Numbered from the stretch's first letter, positions 49,050-61,334 are shown. The stretch is 64,000 nucleotides of DNA from Bicyclus anynana (GCF_947172395.1 NC_069100.1:5089001-5153000); one strand, 5' to 3'. Numbers and translations are program-made. Notes: generated by a model from the letters alone, not told the origin.

Positions 49050-52000
49050 TTACTGATTAGGTAAGGTAGATGAAACTTTTTCTACCGAGCGTTTAAAGAG
49101 TTTAATATAGCAGTTAAATATTACAACTTGTGTTATGCCACCAGAATCAGGATGAACAGCATCTAAGTGAACTAAACGCCAGGGTGGTAAATAATTCTCA
49201 GATATCAAGACAATGCTACCTTCATGAATGGGTGCGCCGCGATTACAAAACCATTTGTGAAGTTGAATTTCGTGCAGGTATACAAGATTCCAACGTTTCC
49301 GAAAAAGTGGGACGGTTTGTTGGATCCACCACCATCGAATAAACTTATCAAGTCGAACACCCAAAAGGAAATGGATTATCGAATTTAATTCGTTGTAGTT
49401 TTGATTGTGCGAAATTGTAACATTCAATGTTAAAAGCCAAAGAGATTTATTGATAGATAGGTAATACGGTTTTTGAAATTTACGAATATGTTGTATGAAG
49501 ATTTTGTATAACACATTACGTGACATACGATCCGCCGGGAGGTTAGTTGAAACGGGACGTCTACCACTGTTTGGATCGCGACATAACGTTTCGCTAGTTT
49601 GTGGAGGGTTACAGATCCACTCGTGAAGCGGAGAGCGTAAGTGTGTTAACATGATAATATATAACTGTGATAATCCACAAACATAATCAAAAATCTCCCG
49701 ATTGTTATGAAAATAAATGATTTTATCGATAAACCTTGAAAAACGTAAAGCCGATGTCGAGTTAAGACCTAAAACTATCTGTTTCATTGTGAGAACATCT
49801 ACCCGTGTTTTATTGAGTGATGTAAAGGTGAATATTAAACTGAAGTTATAGAAATGAAAATAAGCACACGTTAAATACGCCACATACATAATGTGCACAT
49901 AACACACGTTAAAAAGGGTTAACAATTGATTATGACAATTTAACTTCGAATAATAATATTTATCGTTATCATCCCATCTTTCCCATGCGAACCCAAGTAT
50001 CTGTGTTAAATGATTTGTATATTGTGTCGTGGGTGATAACAACCCCAGGGAGGAATAAATTATCTCTATTTTATAAAATGTATATACTTTTTTTGTATAA
50101 AATTGGGACGAAGTTTTACCATTAAAAGTGAAGATGAATGTATTAGACTTGTATTTGATTTCTGACGCTTTAGTAATTGTATAATTATTCCTGTTAGGAT
50201 TAGAAATCATCTCGTGCCGCTCGCCATGAGAAACTGTGCGGGAAAGGGTTGCAATTATGGTCAATAAATAGTTGTGCCATTTTTGTATCTGCAAGTATGC
50301 GGTTTTACGAATTCGCTTGAGTTCAATTGGTGATACAAGAGAAGAGACGGGATAATAGTCGTTCATTATCATAAGACCTTTGTCGAAATATTGTTGTAAA
50401 CAAGCGTGATAGGAAAGTTTTAACAGAGAATTGCGTTCCAAGTGATATTCCAATTTATGAAATTGATTAACAGTGAAATTGTGAGATTCATCGAAAACAG
50501 TTGCATCGGGCTTAAACGGTAGGATATTGGCGTTCGGCCCCGTCGAATTAGTAAAAGGAACTTCAATCAAATCTTCACGAATCGTCTTATCTCGGGTAAA
50601 GGGCTGAGTGGACTGTATGGACTTTTGACCAGGAAATAATTCAAGCTCCCTAGAACGTCGTAAATAATTATTATCATTATTTAACGAGCTAAAACAAGCA
50701 TGAATAGTTTTAGAATTGATGTTCAGTGGGTAATTATTACGCGCGGAATTTATATCAAATGAAAGTTTACCTAACAGTAAATATCCAAGTTTACTATTTA
50801 TAGCAATGGGCGCGCCAGGTGGGCCTGTTATTGTGTTATTTAATAAAATTTCTGAAAGTACATCTGCACCAAATATTATGTCTACCGGGTTCGGTATATG
50901 AAAATTAGGATCTGCTAAGGTTATATTTTTAATATGCGTCCATTCAGTACAAGGTAAAACCATATTAGGCATCTGAGATATAAGTTTCGGTAATATCATT
51001 GCTTCGATTGGTATTACCGGACTACTGTGATTACGCGGGGTGATGTTGAATGAAACTATCCCCCTAGAATAGACTGGTGCGTCATCACCTATCCCGGAAA
51101 CTGGTATATGGATCTTGCGTTGTAATAGACCTAAACGTTGAGCGCAAGCTTCTGTAATGAATGTACCTTGACTGCCAGTATCGACCATGCAACGTGCGAT
51201 GCCCCGTTCAGTTTCATTAACACGTACATTGACAAGTGCAGTAGACAATAGCACGGTCTTCGCTCGACCGGTCGATGCAATGGAACATGTAGTTGGCTCA
51301 CGGTTACAGTCTTCGTACATAGTATGCGAACGTAATGAGTTATTCCCAGAATCTTCTTCAGGACCGCGGCAATCGTTTTCTGCAATACCTACAGCGCTAG
51401 AAATAGATCTGGGAGATAAACATATGGTGCTGCTATGACGAGAAAAACAATGTTTACAAACAAAATTACTTTTGCAATTTTTTAAGTCGTGAAAACCTAA
51501 ACAGTTTATACAGATATTTTTGCTTAATACTAAGTTATGACGCTCTTTAAGTGAAAGATTCAAATATTTTGCACATTTAATTAAGTGATGTGATTCACCA
51601 CAACAAACACAAGCCTTATTTGTATGAACATAAGGTTGGCTTTCGTTCGCAAAGTTGCTGGTATATAAACGCGTGCCGCGAACGGTAGGCACTCGGTCTA
51701 CAACGAGGGTATGTTTTGTGCGGTTTTCATAAGTTGACGAATTTGCTCCAATATCAATTAATTTTGACTGGCCAGTTATTTCGCAAGCAGCAAGTTCTCG
51801 TTCAAGAAAACTAATGAGAATGGAAACGCTTGGAATATCCGACTTATTTTCCAAGGATAGTTCAAAACGTTTTCGTATGATTAGTGGAATTTTTCGTAGT
51901 AAAATATTAAGTAGAATGAAACTCCAATGACGTACGGGAAATTGCATTGTATCTAATGCTTTTATATTTTCTTGGTAAATATTAAGTAGTTCCCGAAGAC

Positions 52001-52664
52001 CCGAAATTTTTTCTGAACATGGTTTTAAATCTAAAATTTTATCTAAATGTTTCGATGCAATGATTCTTTTATTATCGTAACGAGATACTAAAGTGTCAAT
52101 GGCGATGTTATAGTTATCCTCGGTAATGGGTATCGATTTAATCAAGTTATAGGGTTCGTCTTTTAAGGTAAGCAATAAATAACGAAATTTCTCCACATCC
52201 GTGTAGGCAAGATTGTCATGAATCAAAGAACAAAACAGATCATAGTATGATTGCCAGTCAGTAACTTCACCTGAGAACGTTGGCAAAGGGAGACTGGGTA
52301 ATTTATTCATGTGTGATGTGTTTTGAAAACAAACTGAGTGACGTTGGTATGTACTCGAACGTCTATGCTCGTCATCCTGTTTCTTTAACTTGTTTGAATG
52401 TTTTAATATTTCAAAATATAAATCGTTAAATTCATTACGAATACTTAATTGTTCATCTTTGTCAAAACACTTTGCTTTAATGAATGATTTTTCAATTTTT
52501 GTTTGAATTTTACTAAATTTGCGATGTTGTATGGTTAAATCTGGTAAACGCGCACGAAACTGATCTTCATCGGATATTAAATCTAATGTTCTTCTTAATT
52601 CTGAAATGATTATTTCTCTTTCGTAAACATCAAACGCAGCGTTGTCGGCCATGTTGCATGACAA
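49050..52664 (-). CDS. BEL/Pao gag-protease polyprotein with reduced pol
   Basis: 1,204 codons without a stop. Residues about 1-120 are a helical gag N-terminus; about 125-290 match the DUF1759 gag region (LPLPTFSGEVTDWQSYYDLF). Three zinc knuckles of C-x2-C-x3-H-x4-C spacing follow at about 350-420 (CVCCGESHHLIKC, CINCLGFHDLKNC, CKHCFSRHSSTIC). An aspartic protease with its DTGS lies at about 494. Beyond about 650 only landmarks of BEL/Pao pol remain, in order: a pre-RT block, LGLLSPTTQY, PADRMSR (RNase H end), HFLLGVRL, and a C-terminal DUF5641-like stretch (YLHEIQLHKWFC...PPWRLVHLDAVHP). I find no RT YxDD, RNase H catalytic set or integrase DDE core. The typical length is roughly 1,700 or more. 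The frame is open but the polymerase is not functional as read. Confidence 0.9.
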   Translation of the reverse strand: MSCNMADNAAFDVYEREIIISELRRTLDLISDEDQFRARLPDLTIQHRKFSKIQTKIEKSFIKAKCFDKDEQLSIRNEFNDLYFEILKHSNKLKKQDDEHRRSSTYQRHSVCFQNTSHMNKLPSLPLPTFSGEVTDWQSYYDLFCSLIHDNLAYTDVEKFRYLLLTLKDEPYNLIKSIPITEDNYNIAIDTLVSRYDNKRIIASKHLDKILDLKPCSEKISGLRELLNIYQENIKALDTMQFPVRHWSFILLNILLRKIPLIIRKRFELSLENKSDIPSVSILISFLERELAACEITGQSKLIDIGANSSTYENRTKHTLVVDRVPTVRGTRLYTSNFANESQPYVHTNKACVCCGESHHLIKCAKYLNLSLKERHNLVLSKNICINCLGFHDLKNCKSNFVCKHCFSRHSSTICLSPRSISSAVGIAENDCRGPEEDSGNNSLRSHTMYEDCNREPTTCSIASTGRAKTVLLSTALVNVRVNETERGIARCMVDTGSQGTFITEACAQRLGLLQRKIHIPVSGIGDDAPVYSRGIVSFNITPRNHSSPVIPIEAMILPKLISQMPNMVLPCTEWTHIKNITLADPNFHIPNPVDIIFGADVLSEILLNNTITGPPGAPIAINSKLGYLLLGKLSFDINSARNNYPLNINSKTIHACFSSLNNDNNYLRRSRELELFPGQKSIQSTQPFTRDKTIREDLIEVPFTNSTGPNANILPFKPDATVFDESHNFTVNQFHKLEYHLERNSLLKLSYHACLQQYFDKGLMIMNDYYPVSSLVSPIELKRIRKTAYLQIQKWHNYLLTIIATLSRTVSHGERHEMISNPNRNNYTITKASEIKYKSNTFIFTFNGKTSSQFYTKKVYTFYKIEIIYSSLGLLSPTTQYTNHLTQILGFAWERWDDNDKYYYSKLNCHNQLLTLFNVCYVHIMYVAYLTCAYFHFYNFSLIFTFTSLNKTRVDVLTMKQIVLGLNSTSALRFSRFIDKIIYFHNNREIFDYVCGLSQLYIIMLTHLRSPLHEWICNPPQTSETLCRDPNSGRRPVSTNLPADRMSRNVLYKIFIQHIRKFQKPYYLSINKSLWLLTLNVTISHNQNYNELNSIIHFLLGVRLDKFIRWWWIQQTVPLFRKRWNLVYLHEIQLHKWFCNRGAPIHEGSIVLISENYLPPWRLVHLDAVHPDSGGITQVVIFNCYIKLFKRSVEKVSSTLPNQ

Positions 52665-52786
52665 GTGGAACCGACAAAAAACGCGTGGAAATTTTAATGT
52701 TGATGAGAAATTTAGTTTTTAATTTTTAATGTATTGAGGTAACACAACCTGGAGGAAATGAAATCCGGCTCGATTGGATCAAATTA

Positions 52787-53185
52787 TGTTCCGTAAAAGA
52801 CTTTGCTGCAGACACTAACCTGAATCGAGTGGAGTGTCCCGTGGAGCCAGGCCTGGTCCGTCGCCTTCTCGGCAGAAGTAGGTCGCTGATATATTGATTT
52901 TCTTCACAATATGTCACCTCACAATAGATAAGTTGATAGCACAACGAAGATTAGGAATAGTATGTCCTTTTATCGCGATATGGTTATTTTAACGGGAATG
53001 CGTTGATAGCCGCTCGACTGGTTGCGGGTAACTGAATATATTGTTCAAATGGAACGATTCCTTTGCTATAGGTCGTGCCCACAGCAATTAGTCATATAAG
53101 AATTATAAAAAATAATGACATTTGAAACTTCCTCAAGGTTGGTTATAGATGATACTTTATTTTTATTGTGTTCCAGTACGGAACA
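52787..53185 (-). repeat. 5' LTR of the BEL/Pao element
   Basis: 399 bp; the interior begins TAATTTGATCCAATCGAGCC in element sense. I cannot assign the primer tRNA. Confidence 0.95.
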
Positions 53186-53344
53186 TTCTACAAGTACCCG
53201 TTTTGTTATTAACTATGCAATAAAAGGTTTTCGTTAAAGGATTTTGCTTGGGGGAAGTTGGAGAAGATAATTTGGAGGAAGATTTTTCAATTAGGTATAG
53301 AAGGTAAGACTACCTCCTCCTACATTATGGCGGAATTAGGAGGG

Positions 53345-53605
53345 CTTTTTTTATTATATACAAGTTAGCCCTTGACTACAATCTCACCTGATGGTAAGTG
53401 ATAATGCAGTATAAGATGGAAGCGGGCTAAGTTGTTGGGAGGAGGACCCCTTTCGTTTTCTACGCGACATCGTACCTACGCTAACGCTAAATCACTTGGC
53501 GGTACGTCTTTGCCGGTAAGGAGGTAACTAGCTACTAGCCGGAGATCGATCCCAAGATCTCCGTCTTGTAAATTCACCGCGCTTAGCACTGCACCACAGA
53601 GGCCG
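53345..53605 (-). repeat. SINE, family A
   Basis: ACAAGTTAGCCCTTGACTAC at the left, GGAGATCGATCCCAAGATCT and CACTGCACCACAGAGGCCGT at the right; internally diverged. Confidence 0.85.
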
Positions 53606-53906
53606 TCGAAATTTGAAAATCTGTTCAGTGATTTAGGTGTGAAAGCGTAACAAACTAACAAAGTCACGTTTATAATATCAGTTGGATACAAAATAGCGCT
53701 CCAGTTCCATGTTAGCTTGCAACAAACTACGAACACCGAAATTACGTTGAAAATGCACTATACTTTTCGTTCTCAAAGCGACTACTCATTGTTACATCAG
53801 GCACTTTTGCCAGCTCTCTACATTGTGTGAGATGTTTGTTGTTAGTTCTTTATACTCTAAGATCCAGCATTATAAATATATACACTCATCTGTTATTTAT
53901 TAATGA

Positions 53907-54190
53907 CTAGCGGACGCCCCAGTGGAATTTAGTTTTTCACGAATCCCTCGGGAACCATGGATTTTTCCGGGATAAAGAGTAGCCTATGTGTTAATCCAGG
54001 CTATATATATCTCAATACCAAATTTCAGCTAATTCGGTTCAGTAGTTGAGACGTGAAAGAGTAACAAATATTCATATTATCAAAATCATCAGTTTTCGCA
54101 AATCTCGGGAAACCAAGGATTTTTTCGGGATAAAAAGTAGTATCTGTGTTAATCCAGAGTAAAATCTATTTCCATTTTAAATTTTAGCCA
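53907..54190 (-). mobile_element. Helitron-like element
   Basis: CTAGCGGACGCCC in reverse gives the CTAG end. Internal half-repeats include TAAAGAGTAGCCTATGTGTT. The 5' half runs into the next repeat. Confidence 0.65.
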
Positions 54191-54366
54191 AATCGCCCCG
54201 CCACGTGGTATCACCCGCGTGGTCCTCGTTCCGGAATAAAATATAGCCTATAGCACTCGGTGATAGTGTAGCTTTCCAACAGTAAAAGAATTTCTCAAAT
54301 CGGTTCAGTTTCAGAGCCTATTCAATGCAAACAAATCAAAATCTTTCCCCTTTATAATATTAGTAT
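54190..54366 (-). mobile_element. Helitron-like short element, family G
   Basis: CCGCCACGTGGTATCACCCG and GCGTGGTCCTCGTTCC start, CTTTATAATATTAGTATGG end; related to 26459-26585. Confidence 0.6.
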
Positions 54367-57290
54367 GGATAAGAAATAAATTCACAGTTACACATTGGAA
54401 ATATTAAATACCTATTAAAATTGCGTCAAGACAATTTTTTAATACAAAATCTAAAAAACAATGAGCTTGATTAAAAGCAACTATATAGTTAAATTAAGCT
54501 TAAAATAAACTTTCATGACATATTTGACTAAATAACTGATGAGGGTATATGAATAACAATACTTACCAGATATGTTGATATCTGGCAACCTCACTATTAC
54601 AGTGGTGAAAATGGCAACCTTTATGTTTTAAATTCTGTTGGGTATATTTTTTTTGGATAAATTAAATTAAAATTTATTTATTATTATCCGGCCGGCAACC
54701 TATTTGGAACGTGCCAATGTGAATTTGTTCCATAATTTACTTCTTATAAATAAATAACAGATGAGGGTATACATTTATTATGCCGGATCTTGTACTATTA
54801 GATAAATATCTCTGTGTACTTCTTGTTAACAAGTGGTGCAGGCGACATAATGAAATGCCATTTGCATCTCTAAATTACACTCGTAACTTGTGAAAACATC
54901 TTCGAAGAGATTTTGCTTTTTAACTGATGAGTAAACGTAGAATGTTCTCAGAACATAGCAAACGGCAAACGCTAAAAAGAAAATACAATAAAAATAACTT
55001 TGAGTATCCTTTTTATATTGGAGACATGTTCATACAATAGTTACAGATTGTGTTTCCGTCCTGGTATCGAAGCAATAAGTATTTCCCTACATTTAGGACA
55101 TCGAAAGGAAATGGTTTATTGGGTTTCATTGCCTTGTTGGAAAAGTTTCTTTTGGGGTCGTGTAAATATCTATAACCGGATTTATATGAACCGGAACATA
55201 CTCGTATATGAAGAGGCAAAGTTTTTTTTGCAACTCTCATCTGTACTAAATATATAAAGCTAAAGTGTTTGTTTGTCGCTCTAATCTCAGGAATGGTTCA
55301 AATAAAAAAAATGTTTTTGTGTGAGAACGTCATTTTACCGAGGATGTACCTACTTATGTCTATGATTTCTAGAGAAGGGTTGCAACGAAGTTAAGTAATT
55401 GACGACTGAGTAACTACATGACTACCTATATCATACGAAGAAAATATTATAGGAAATATGCCTTATACTATTAAATGTTTGGATTTATACTATTAAATGT
55501 TTGGACTTACATTATTAAATGTTTGGATTTATACAATTAAATATTTGGACGTTCAAAACCTTCCGCCACTCTTTGCTATGTTTCTTACTACGAGTACATT
55601 GTTGCCCACCGTACTTAGGTAGGTACTTTATATGCACGGGCTGAGAAACTAAAGATTTTACTTTTTTTTTTTTTATTCTTTACATTACAGACTCATGCTC
55701 ATTTTTCCACTTTTGAAAATAGAATGAAAATCTGGAAACTGGGAACGGAGAAGTAGCGCCAAAAACTAAAATTTGATTCGAATGACATACCTATCTTTGT
55801 TAAAAAAAATCCATTATCGATATAAAACTAAACAATTTTTGCTATCCGTATACGTATCGGAATTCGAATATTTTTAGAAACGTATGTGGAATACAAAAAT
55901 TCTCTCTGAGTTATGAGAAATCAAAAAAACACGATTTCAGATTTAAACTACAGGTATAAATGTGAACGGAAAAATACAAACAAAACGCTATACTGGAAGC
56001 GCACAACGAGTGAGTAAAACAAGCCATTTTATACGAGGGGTTTCGTTCGAGCTAAACGAGGGATATATTCAAGAGGGCTTTAATAGAAAGGTAGATCGAT
56101 TAGGTCTACATACTACCGTAAAATAGCAGATGTTTGGCTATGGGAAAACTATAAGTTGTAGACTACAGACGCAAAAATCCTACTTTTTAGTTATCTGTGT
56201 ATTAATATTAGTAAAAAAAATTGTACTTTGTTAGTTGTTGTAGAAATTTGTATTTGTTTGTAGAGTGTCAGTTGGTTGCACAAAGATGTAAAAAAATACA
56301 TTCAGTGATATTTACCCGATTGAAAATCTGTTTGATAAGGAAATAATAATGTAATGTTTGCCTTTGAAATAAAAAAAATTCAACGAACAAAAGGCGCGGG
56401 TCAACTGGCGGCTATTTTTATTACGTATTTCTCTATGAATCGAATATTTAGTGTGTTCATGTAGTAGCGTCTAATTCTATGCAGAAGTCAGTTAAAATAT
56501 ATAAATTACCTTTGAAACGAGTGAGAAGGCATAATTCGACACACATCTAAGACGAATGTTATGATACCATTTTCGTCGCACGGGCAAAATGCAAGTCAAT
56601 ATCTATACTCTGTCTATGCGACCATTTTTGTAGCATGGACAAAATACACGTCAAGGTCATGGGAACATTTTGGTAGAATTATGATTTAGAGGCGCTTACA
56701 ATGATACGATTTTGGTAGCACGGGACTTAAAATATACAAAAACCTACGAATAATATTTGTTTGCAGTACATTTACACCGCTCAGAGCGATGCTTCCAACT
56801 GAATCACGAATCATTTGTTAACCTCAAGTTCTTACATTACTTGGAGGTAGCATGTCTCATAATATACTCGTGCCTTCATAATATGAAGTCAAAAACTTCG
56901 TTGTGTTCATTACCTTAATTAGTTTCCATGCGGGCTGAAATAAATTGCATTGCGATAGATAGGCATTGCAAGGTAGAGAGAATATTTTACTTTAAACTTT
57001 GAAGTAAAAATAGGCATTTGAAATAGAAACAAAAAGTAAGTAGTTCAAAGAAGTAGTAGAGCTTGTTTTTTGCTCATCCAGGGAAGTACTGCTGCTATGT
57101 TTTCGTCAAGCAGCAATGCTGTGTCCCGGTCTAAAGGCATAGTTATCGGTGTATACAGACAAAGCTTCAGGTTGATAGACTTAATATGGCGACTTTTTGT
57201 AGGACGTGCTTTTTGCATGTCTTGTGTTACTATATGTTTTATACATGCCATCAGATGGACCATAATATAAGATAGTAGCCGACGTCTCAG
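54367..57290. other. Intergenic, no gene
   Basis: Contains a four-copy ~23-bp repeat (ATTAAATGTTTGGA type) at about 55464-55550 and a direct repeat of AACnGATGAGGGTATA at 54535 and 54759. No coding region is supportable. Confidence 0.5.
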
Positions 57291-57424
57291 GGACCCGCGT
57301 CATTCCGGTTTTCGTCAGAATACGGGGATAAAATATAGCCTATGACAATGACAAATACGTGGCTTTCAAGTTGTAAAAGAACTTTCAAAATCGGTTCAGT
57401 TCGGTTTTCTACTGAACCGATTTT

Positions 57425-57725
57425 TAAATCATCATCATATCAGCCGATGGACGTCCACTGCAGTACATAGGCCTTTAGTAGGGACTTCCAAACATCACAA
57501 TACTGAGCCACCTGCATCCAGCGAATCTCTGCGATTAGCTTGATGTCGTCAGTCCACCTGGTGAGGGATCGACAAACACTGCGCTTTGTAGTGCTGGGTC
57601 GCCATTCCAGCACCTTGGGACCCCAACGTCCATCGGCTCTTCGAACTATGTGGCCCGCCCATTGCCACTTCAGCTTCGCAACTCGTTGGGTTATATCGGT
57701 GACTTTGGTTCTTCTGCGATTTTTA
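57425..57725 (-). mobile_element. RTE-like LINE 3' fragment
   Basis: Minus frame QRVAKLKWQWAGHIVRRADG and VLEWRPSTTKRSVCRSLTRW, continuing WTDDIK...VLQWTSIG to the ATGATGATT tail. It is the best preserved of four such copies here, but lacks the RT itself. Confidence 0.82.
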
Positions 57726-58164
57726 CAAATCGTATTTTTTATTGTAGGGGTATATACCACAAACTTTACCTCTTATTAATATTAACATAGATAAATATTT
57801 CCGAATAGATGGCTAAAGTATATTTTATAGACAACTATTAGAGAAATTCTTGCATAGACTTATTTTAAGTAACTGTGAGAAAATCTTACTACCCCGTTCA
57901 TTTTACTTGTGAACTATTTCTAACGCATTGTTTTTTTTAATAAAACATTCTAATCACGTTACAATATAAGGGTCGGTGCACACCAAACTGCATCAAACTG
58001 CGAGCATTCTAGAGATTACTATTTATATCGCGGTTCTCAGCAGACACTACGACAGTGCTCGTCACCATGTCGAAATGGTACAGTTTATTGTAAAATGTCA
58101 ACACCTACGAGCAATTTTCGTATATAAACTTTTATCGTCGAAAGTTGTAAATTCATACATTCAT

Positions 58165-58372
58165 TTCATTATTATCAACCCATATTTAACTCACTGCTAA
58201 GCTCGAGTCTCCTCCCAGAATGAGAGGGGTTATGCTAATATTCCACCACGCTGGCCAAATGCGGATTGGCAGACTTCACACACGCAGATAATTAAGAAAA
58301 ATTCTCTGGTATGCAGGTTTCCTCACGATGTTTTTCGATCACCGTTATTTAATTTCTTAAAATGCACTACAC
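58165..58372 (-). repeat. SINE, family B, 3' part
   Basis: Reverse copy: ATTATCAACCCATATTTAAC, GCTCGAGTCTCCTCCC, GCGGATTGGCAGACTTCACA. Confidence 0.82.
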
Positions 58373-58459
58373 TATGGGTAGAAGAAACATGGCAGGAAAA
58401 CTTAGTTGTCAACTAAAATCACAACACATCACACTAATCACATCATATCACATTACACT

Positions 58460-58675
58460 AATATATAAATGCGAAAGTTTGTGTGTAAGTGTGTATGTTT
58501 GGTCCTCCTTTGTGCTACTAAAGCGATTTGGCTGAAATTTGGAATGGAATTTGATTTTAATCAGGATTAACACATAGGCTACTTTTGATTGCGGGAAAAT
58601 CCATGGTTTTCGCTGGATTTGTGAAAAACTGAATTCCACACGGACGAAGACGCGGGCGTCCGTTATTAAATATAT
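58460..58675 (+). mobile_element. Helitron-like element
   Basis: CTAATATATAAATGCGAAAG start; the end CACGGACGAAGACGCGGGCG lacks a clean CTAG (reads GTTATTA). Confidence 0.65.
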
Positions 58676-58859
58676 ACATGACGGCGGAGCAGACTAAATA
58701 ATACTTCTGATAACAGAGAAGCCGTAGCCTCAGAGCAGGTTCTAAGCTTTACATGTCAAGGATGGCAGATACACAAAGTTACACTATCAATTGTTAGCGG
58801 AATGACCGCTTAACTTACTAATACAGTTCTACTTACTCTGGTTCTACCCTCTAACTACA

Positions 58860-59165
58860 ATATTTTATTATTTTATAATTATTGTTAGCGACGCCGCAAA
58901 AGTATGTCCAATCGGTCCGTGAGCTCACCCTGGGGTCATGCCTGAAAATCAGCACTACAGCTCTCAACTGTAGTATCGAGCTGAGGCAGCGCCCCTTTCA
59001 GCTGAATTTCTTTATTATATTATTATACTAAGTACAGACAGAGGAACTTTGTAATTTAAGTAGGTATCTTTAAGTAGTTTGTAAGCTCTGTTAGTATTAG
59101 TTTGTAATTTCTTCTTGATTTTTTTTGCTGAATAAAGGATTTTATTATTATTATTATTATTATTA
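58860..59165 (+). mobile_element. LINE 3' UTR and tail
   Basis: It ends GCTGAATAAAGGATTTTATT with an ATT microsatellite, a polyadenylation-signal-plus-repeat tail usual for insect LINEs. No coding part is recognised. Confidence 0.55.
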
Positions 59166-59664
59166 AGTACAGCGCTGATACCATCACATGTAAACCAGGG
59201 TTATCTATCATAGGGCAGGCAGTCAAGCACGAGCGAGATCACGGGCTATATCACAATAATTAACGTAGATTTTGCTAACCAATCAAATCACTCACATATA
59301 TATAACAAAGCTTCGTTCTGCTCTAGTGTGCGCTGACCCTAAGAACTACACTGTGCCCCGGTTCACAGTGCCCTCGAGATAAATAGAGCACAGCTGTGGA
59401 CGGTGCTCGCTGGCGTCACTTTATTTAAATTCCACTTGTTCACTCCTGAAACTGTCTGGCTTAATATATTTAGCCTTTACTTGAATATCTTGAGACTTGG
59501 TGGATTTAGTTTTCTCTACACATTTATTATGGTATTTAGTTTATGGCTTCGAATGTAGAAGTCGTGGGTTCAAGTCCTGGATCAGGTTAGGAAATATTGA
59601 GATTTTCTTTTTTCTAAGTAATTTTCTATGGGCCTCATAAAAAGGGGGCGATGGAACGACCTGC

Positions 59665-59970
59665 TCTGAGTATCTCTGCGTGATCGAATCAGAAATGAGG
59701 AGAACGAGAACATAGCTCAACGAGTCGCGAAGCTGAAGTGGCAATAGTTTGAAGAGCCGATGGACTTTGGGGTCCCAAGGTGCTGGAATGGCGACCCCGT
59801 AATACAAAGTGCAGTGTTGGTCGACCAGGTGGACTGACGATATCAAGCGAGTCGCAGGGATTCGCTGGATGCAGATGGCTCAGTATCGTGATGTTTGGAA
59901 ATTCCTACAAAAGGCCTATGTCCTGCAGTGGACGTCCATCGGCTCATATGATGATGATGAATTTTTAAAA
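59665..59970 (+). mobile_element. RTE-like LINE 3' fragment
   Basis: VLEWRPRNTKCSVGRPGG then (shifted frame) TRWTDDIKRVAGIRWMQMAQ and YVLQWTSIGS, ending ATGATGATGA. Frameshifted, dead. Confidence 0.8.
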
Positions 59971-60164
59971 GCAGTCCAAGGATGGTTGCGTTAATTAAAC
60001 ACCTCAAAGAGCATGTTAAGTCATCTTTTTATATTGTTATTTAGGTGTTTCACAAGAATGGAGATGATGACTAGATATTATACATTAATTTTTAAGAGAC
60101 ATTCTGGAAAACAAGGTCAATATTAACTAATTTATAGATAAATAAAAAATACGCTTTTATAGCA

Positions 60165-60305
60165 TGCACTAAAAATTACAAATATTGGATTTAAGTGACG
60201 TGACTATTTTTTTCGACAGCAAACCCTTTCGTATGATATCCATATCATGGGGATGGATTTCAAACAGACAATCCGCCATCTTGGGGAGGCCGCCATATTG
60301 ATACT
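60165..60305 (+). repeat. Interspersed repeat, family E
   Basis: AAATATTGGATTTAAGTGAC, CAGCAAACCCTTTCGTATGA and CCATATCATGGGGATGG, as at 7040-7320. Confidence 0.6.
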
Positions 60306-60665
60306 GATATATTTTTTTTTCGATTTTTTGTCTGTCTGTCTGCCTGTCTGTCCATGATTTTGTTGACCGTGCATCACGCTAAAACTACTGAATTAATTCA
60401 AATGAAACTTGGCACGGTTTAACACCATAATACGGAAAAGGTAATACTTCTTATTGCGAAAATAAGTTGTATGGAGTTGAAAGTTTGTATGGAAAGTCCT
60501 TCATTTTAAGAGTTAAAGATTTAAAAATTTGTTCATAAATCATAAAAAAAATACGAAATATAATGTAATTCAAGAATTTTTAAAATTCAAACCCTAAAGT
60601 AGTGAAATAGAGCTTGAAAGTTTACATTGATTTCCACGCGGACGAAGTCGCGGGCGTTTGCTAGT
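60305..60665 (+). mobile_element. Helitron-like element
   Basis: TGTCTGTCTGTCTGCCTGTC early, ending GCGGACGAAGTCGCGGGCGT then TTGCTAG. The hairpin and CTAG are intact. Confidence 0.65.
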
Positions 60666-61069
60666 ATGTTCTAAAATATCTATGTCGTAACCTACTAAGC
60701 CCTCACATTCTCGTCGAGTCCCAAATACACTTTGGCATTATCTCTGAGTGCCGATTTACTTAAGAGCCCGATAGTCTTAAGCGTGACTAATTCGGCCCAA
60801 TTTCTCTTAAAAGATAACGGTGATTGTTCTAGGTTTATGATGTGAGCCTAACTTGTTTTTCTGCGTTAGGGAAAAAAGGCTTTTACGTAATCCCCTTGGG
60901 GATGTTTTCTTTTGTCTGTCAGAGATGAAATATTATGTATTTAGCAGTTTATATGTTAGTACATTTTTAATTATGTAACTGTATCGTTTTTAGATTCTAC
61001 AGTGTTATTTGTGAGAGATTTTTATTGGTTGAAAAGTTACATAATTGAAGTACAAAGATTTTATAGTAT

Positions 61070-61235
61070 TACTAGCTGATGCTTGTAGCGTGGTTCCCGT
61101 TCCCGATAAATATAGCCTTCCTCGACAAGTGGGCTATCTAACACTAAAATAATTTTTCAAATCAGACCTGTAGTTTCTGAGATTAGCGCGTTAAAACAAA
61201 CAAACTCTTCAGCTTTATAATATTAGTAAGTATAG
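61070..61235 (-). mobile_element. Helitron-like short element, family G
   Basis: ACTAGCTGATGCTTGTAGCG start and CAGCTTTATAATATTAGTAA end; the same family as 62630-62835. Confidence 0.6.
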
Positions 61236-61334
61236 ATTATAATATGTTACATGACTACAAAATCACCGCAAAAAGTGATCCGAATTTACCTACTCCACAG
61301 GAGTATGCACAATTTTTTTTACTTTTATTATATA

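Larger units (their letters stand above)
48450..53185 (-). mobile_element. BEL/Pao LTR retrotransposon, 4.7 kb
   Basis: LTRs of 399 bp (48450-48848, 52787-53185) have TGTTCCGTA...TACGGAACA ends and are flanked by a perfect 5-bp duplication TTCTA (48445-48449, 53186-53190). They differ at one position I can see (G at 48556, A at 52893). One long minus-strand ORF fills the interior. The low LTR divergence suggests recent insertion. Confidence 0.95.

Noticed and set aside
57045..57270. Opposing 66-72-codon frames near 57.1 kb
   Set aside because: Short, overlapping on both strands, no family match, no splice context.
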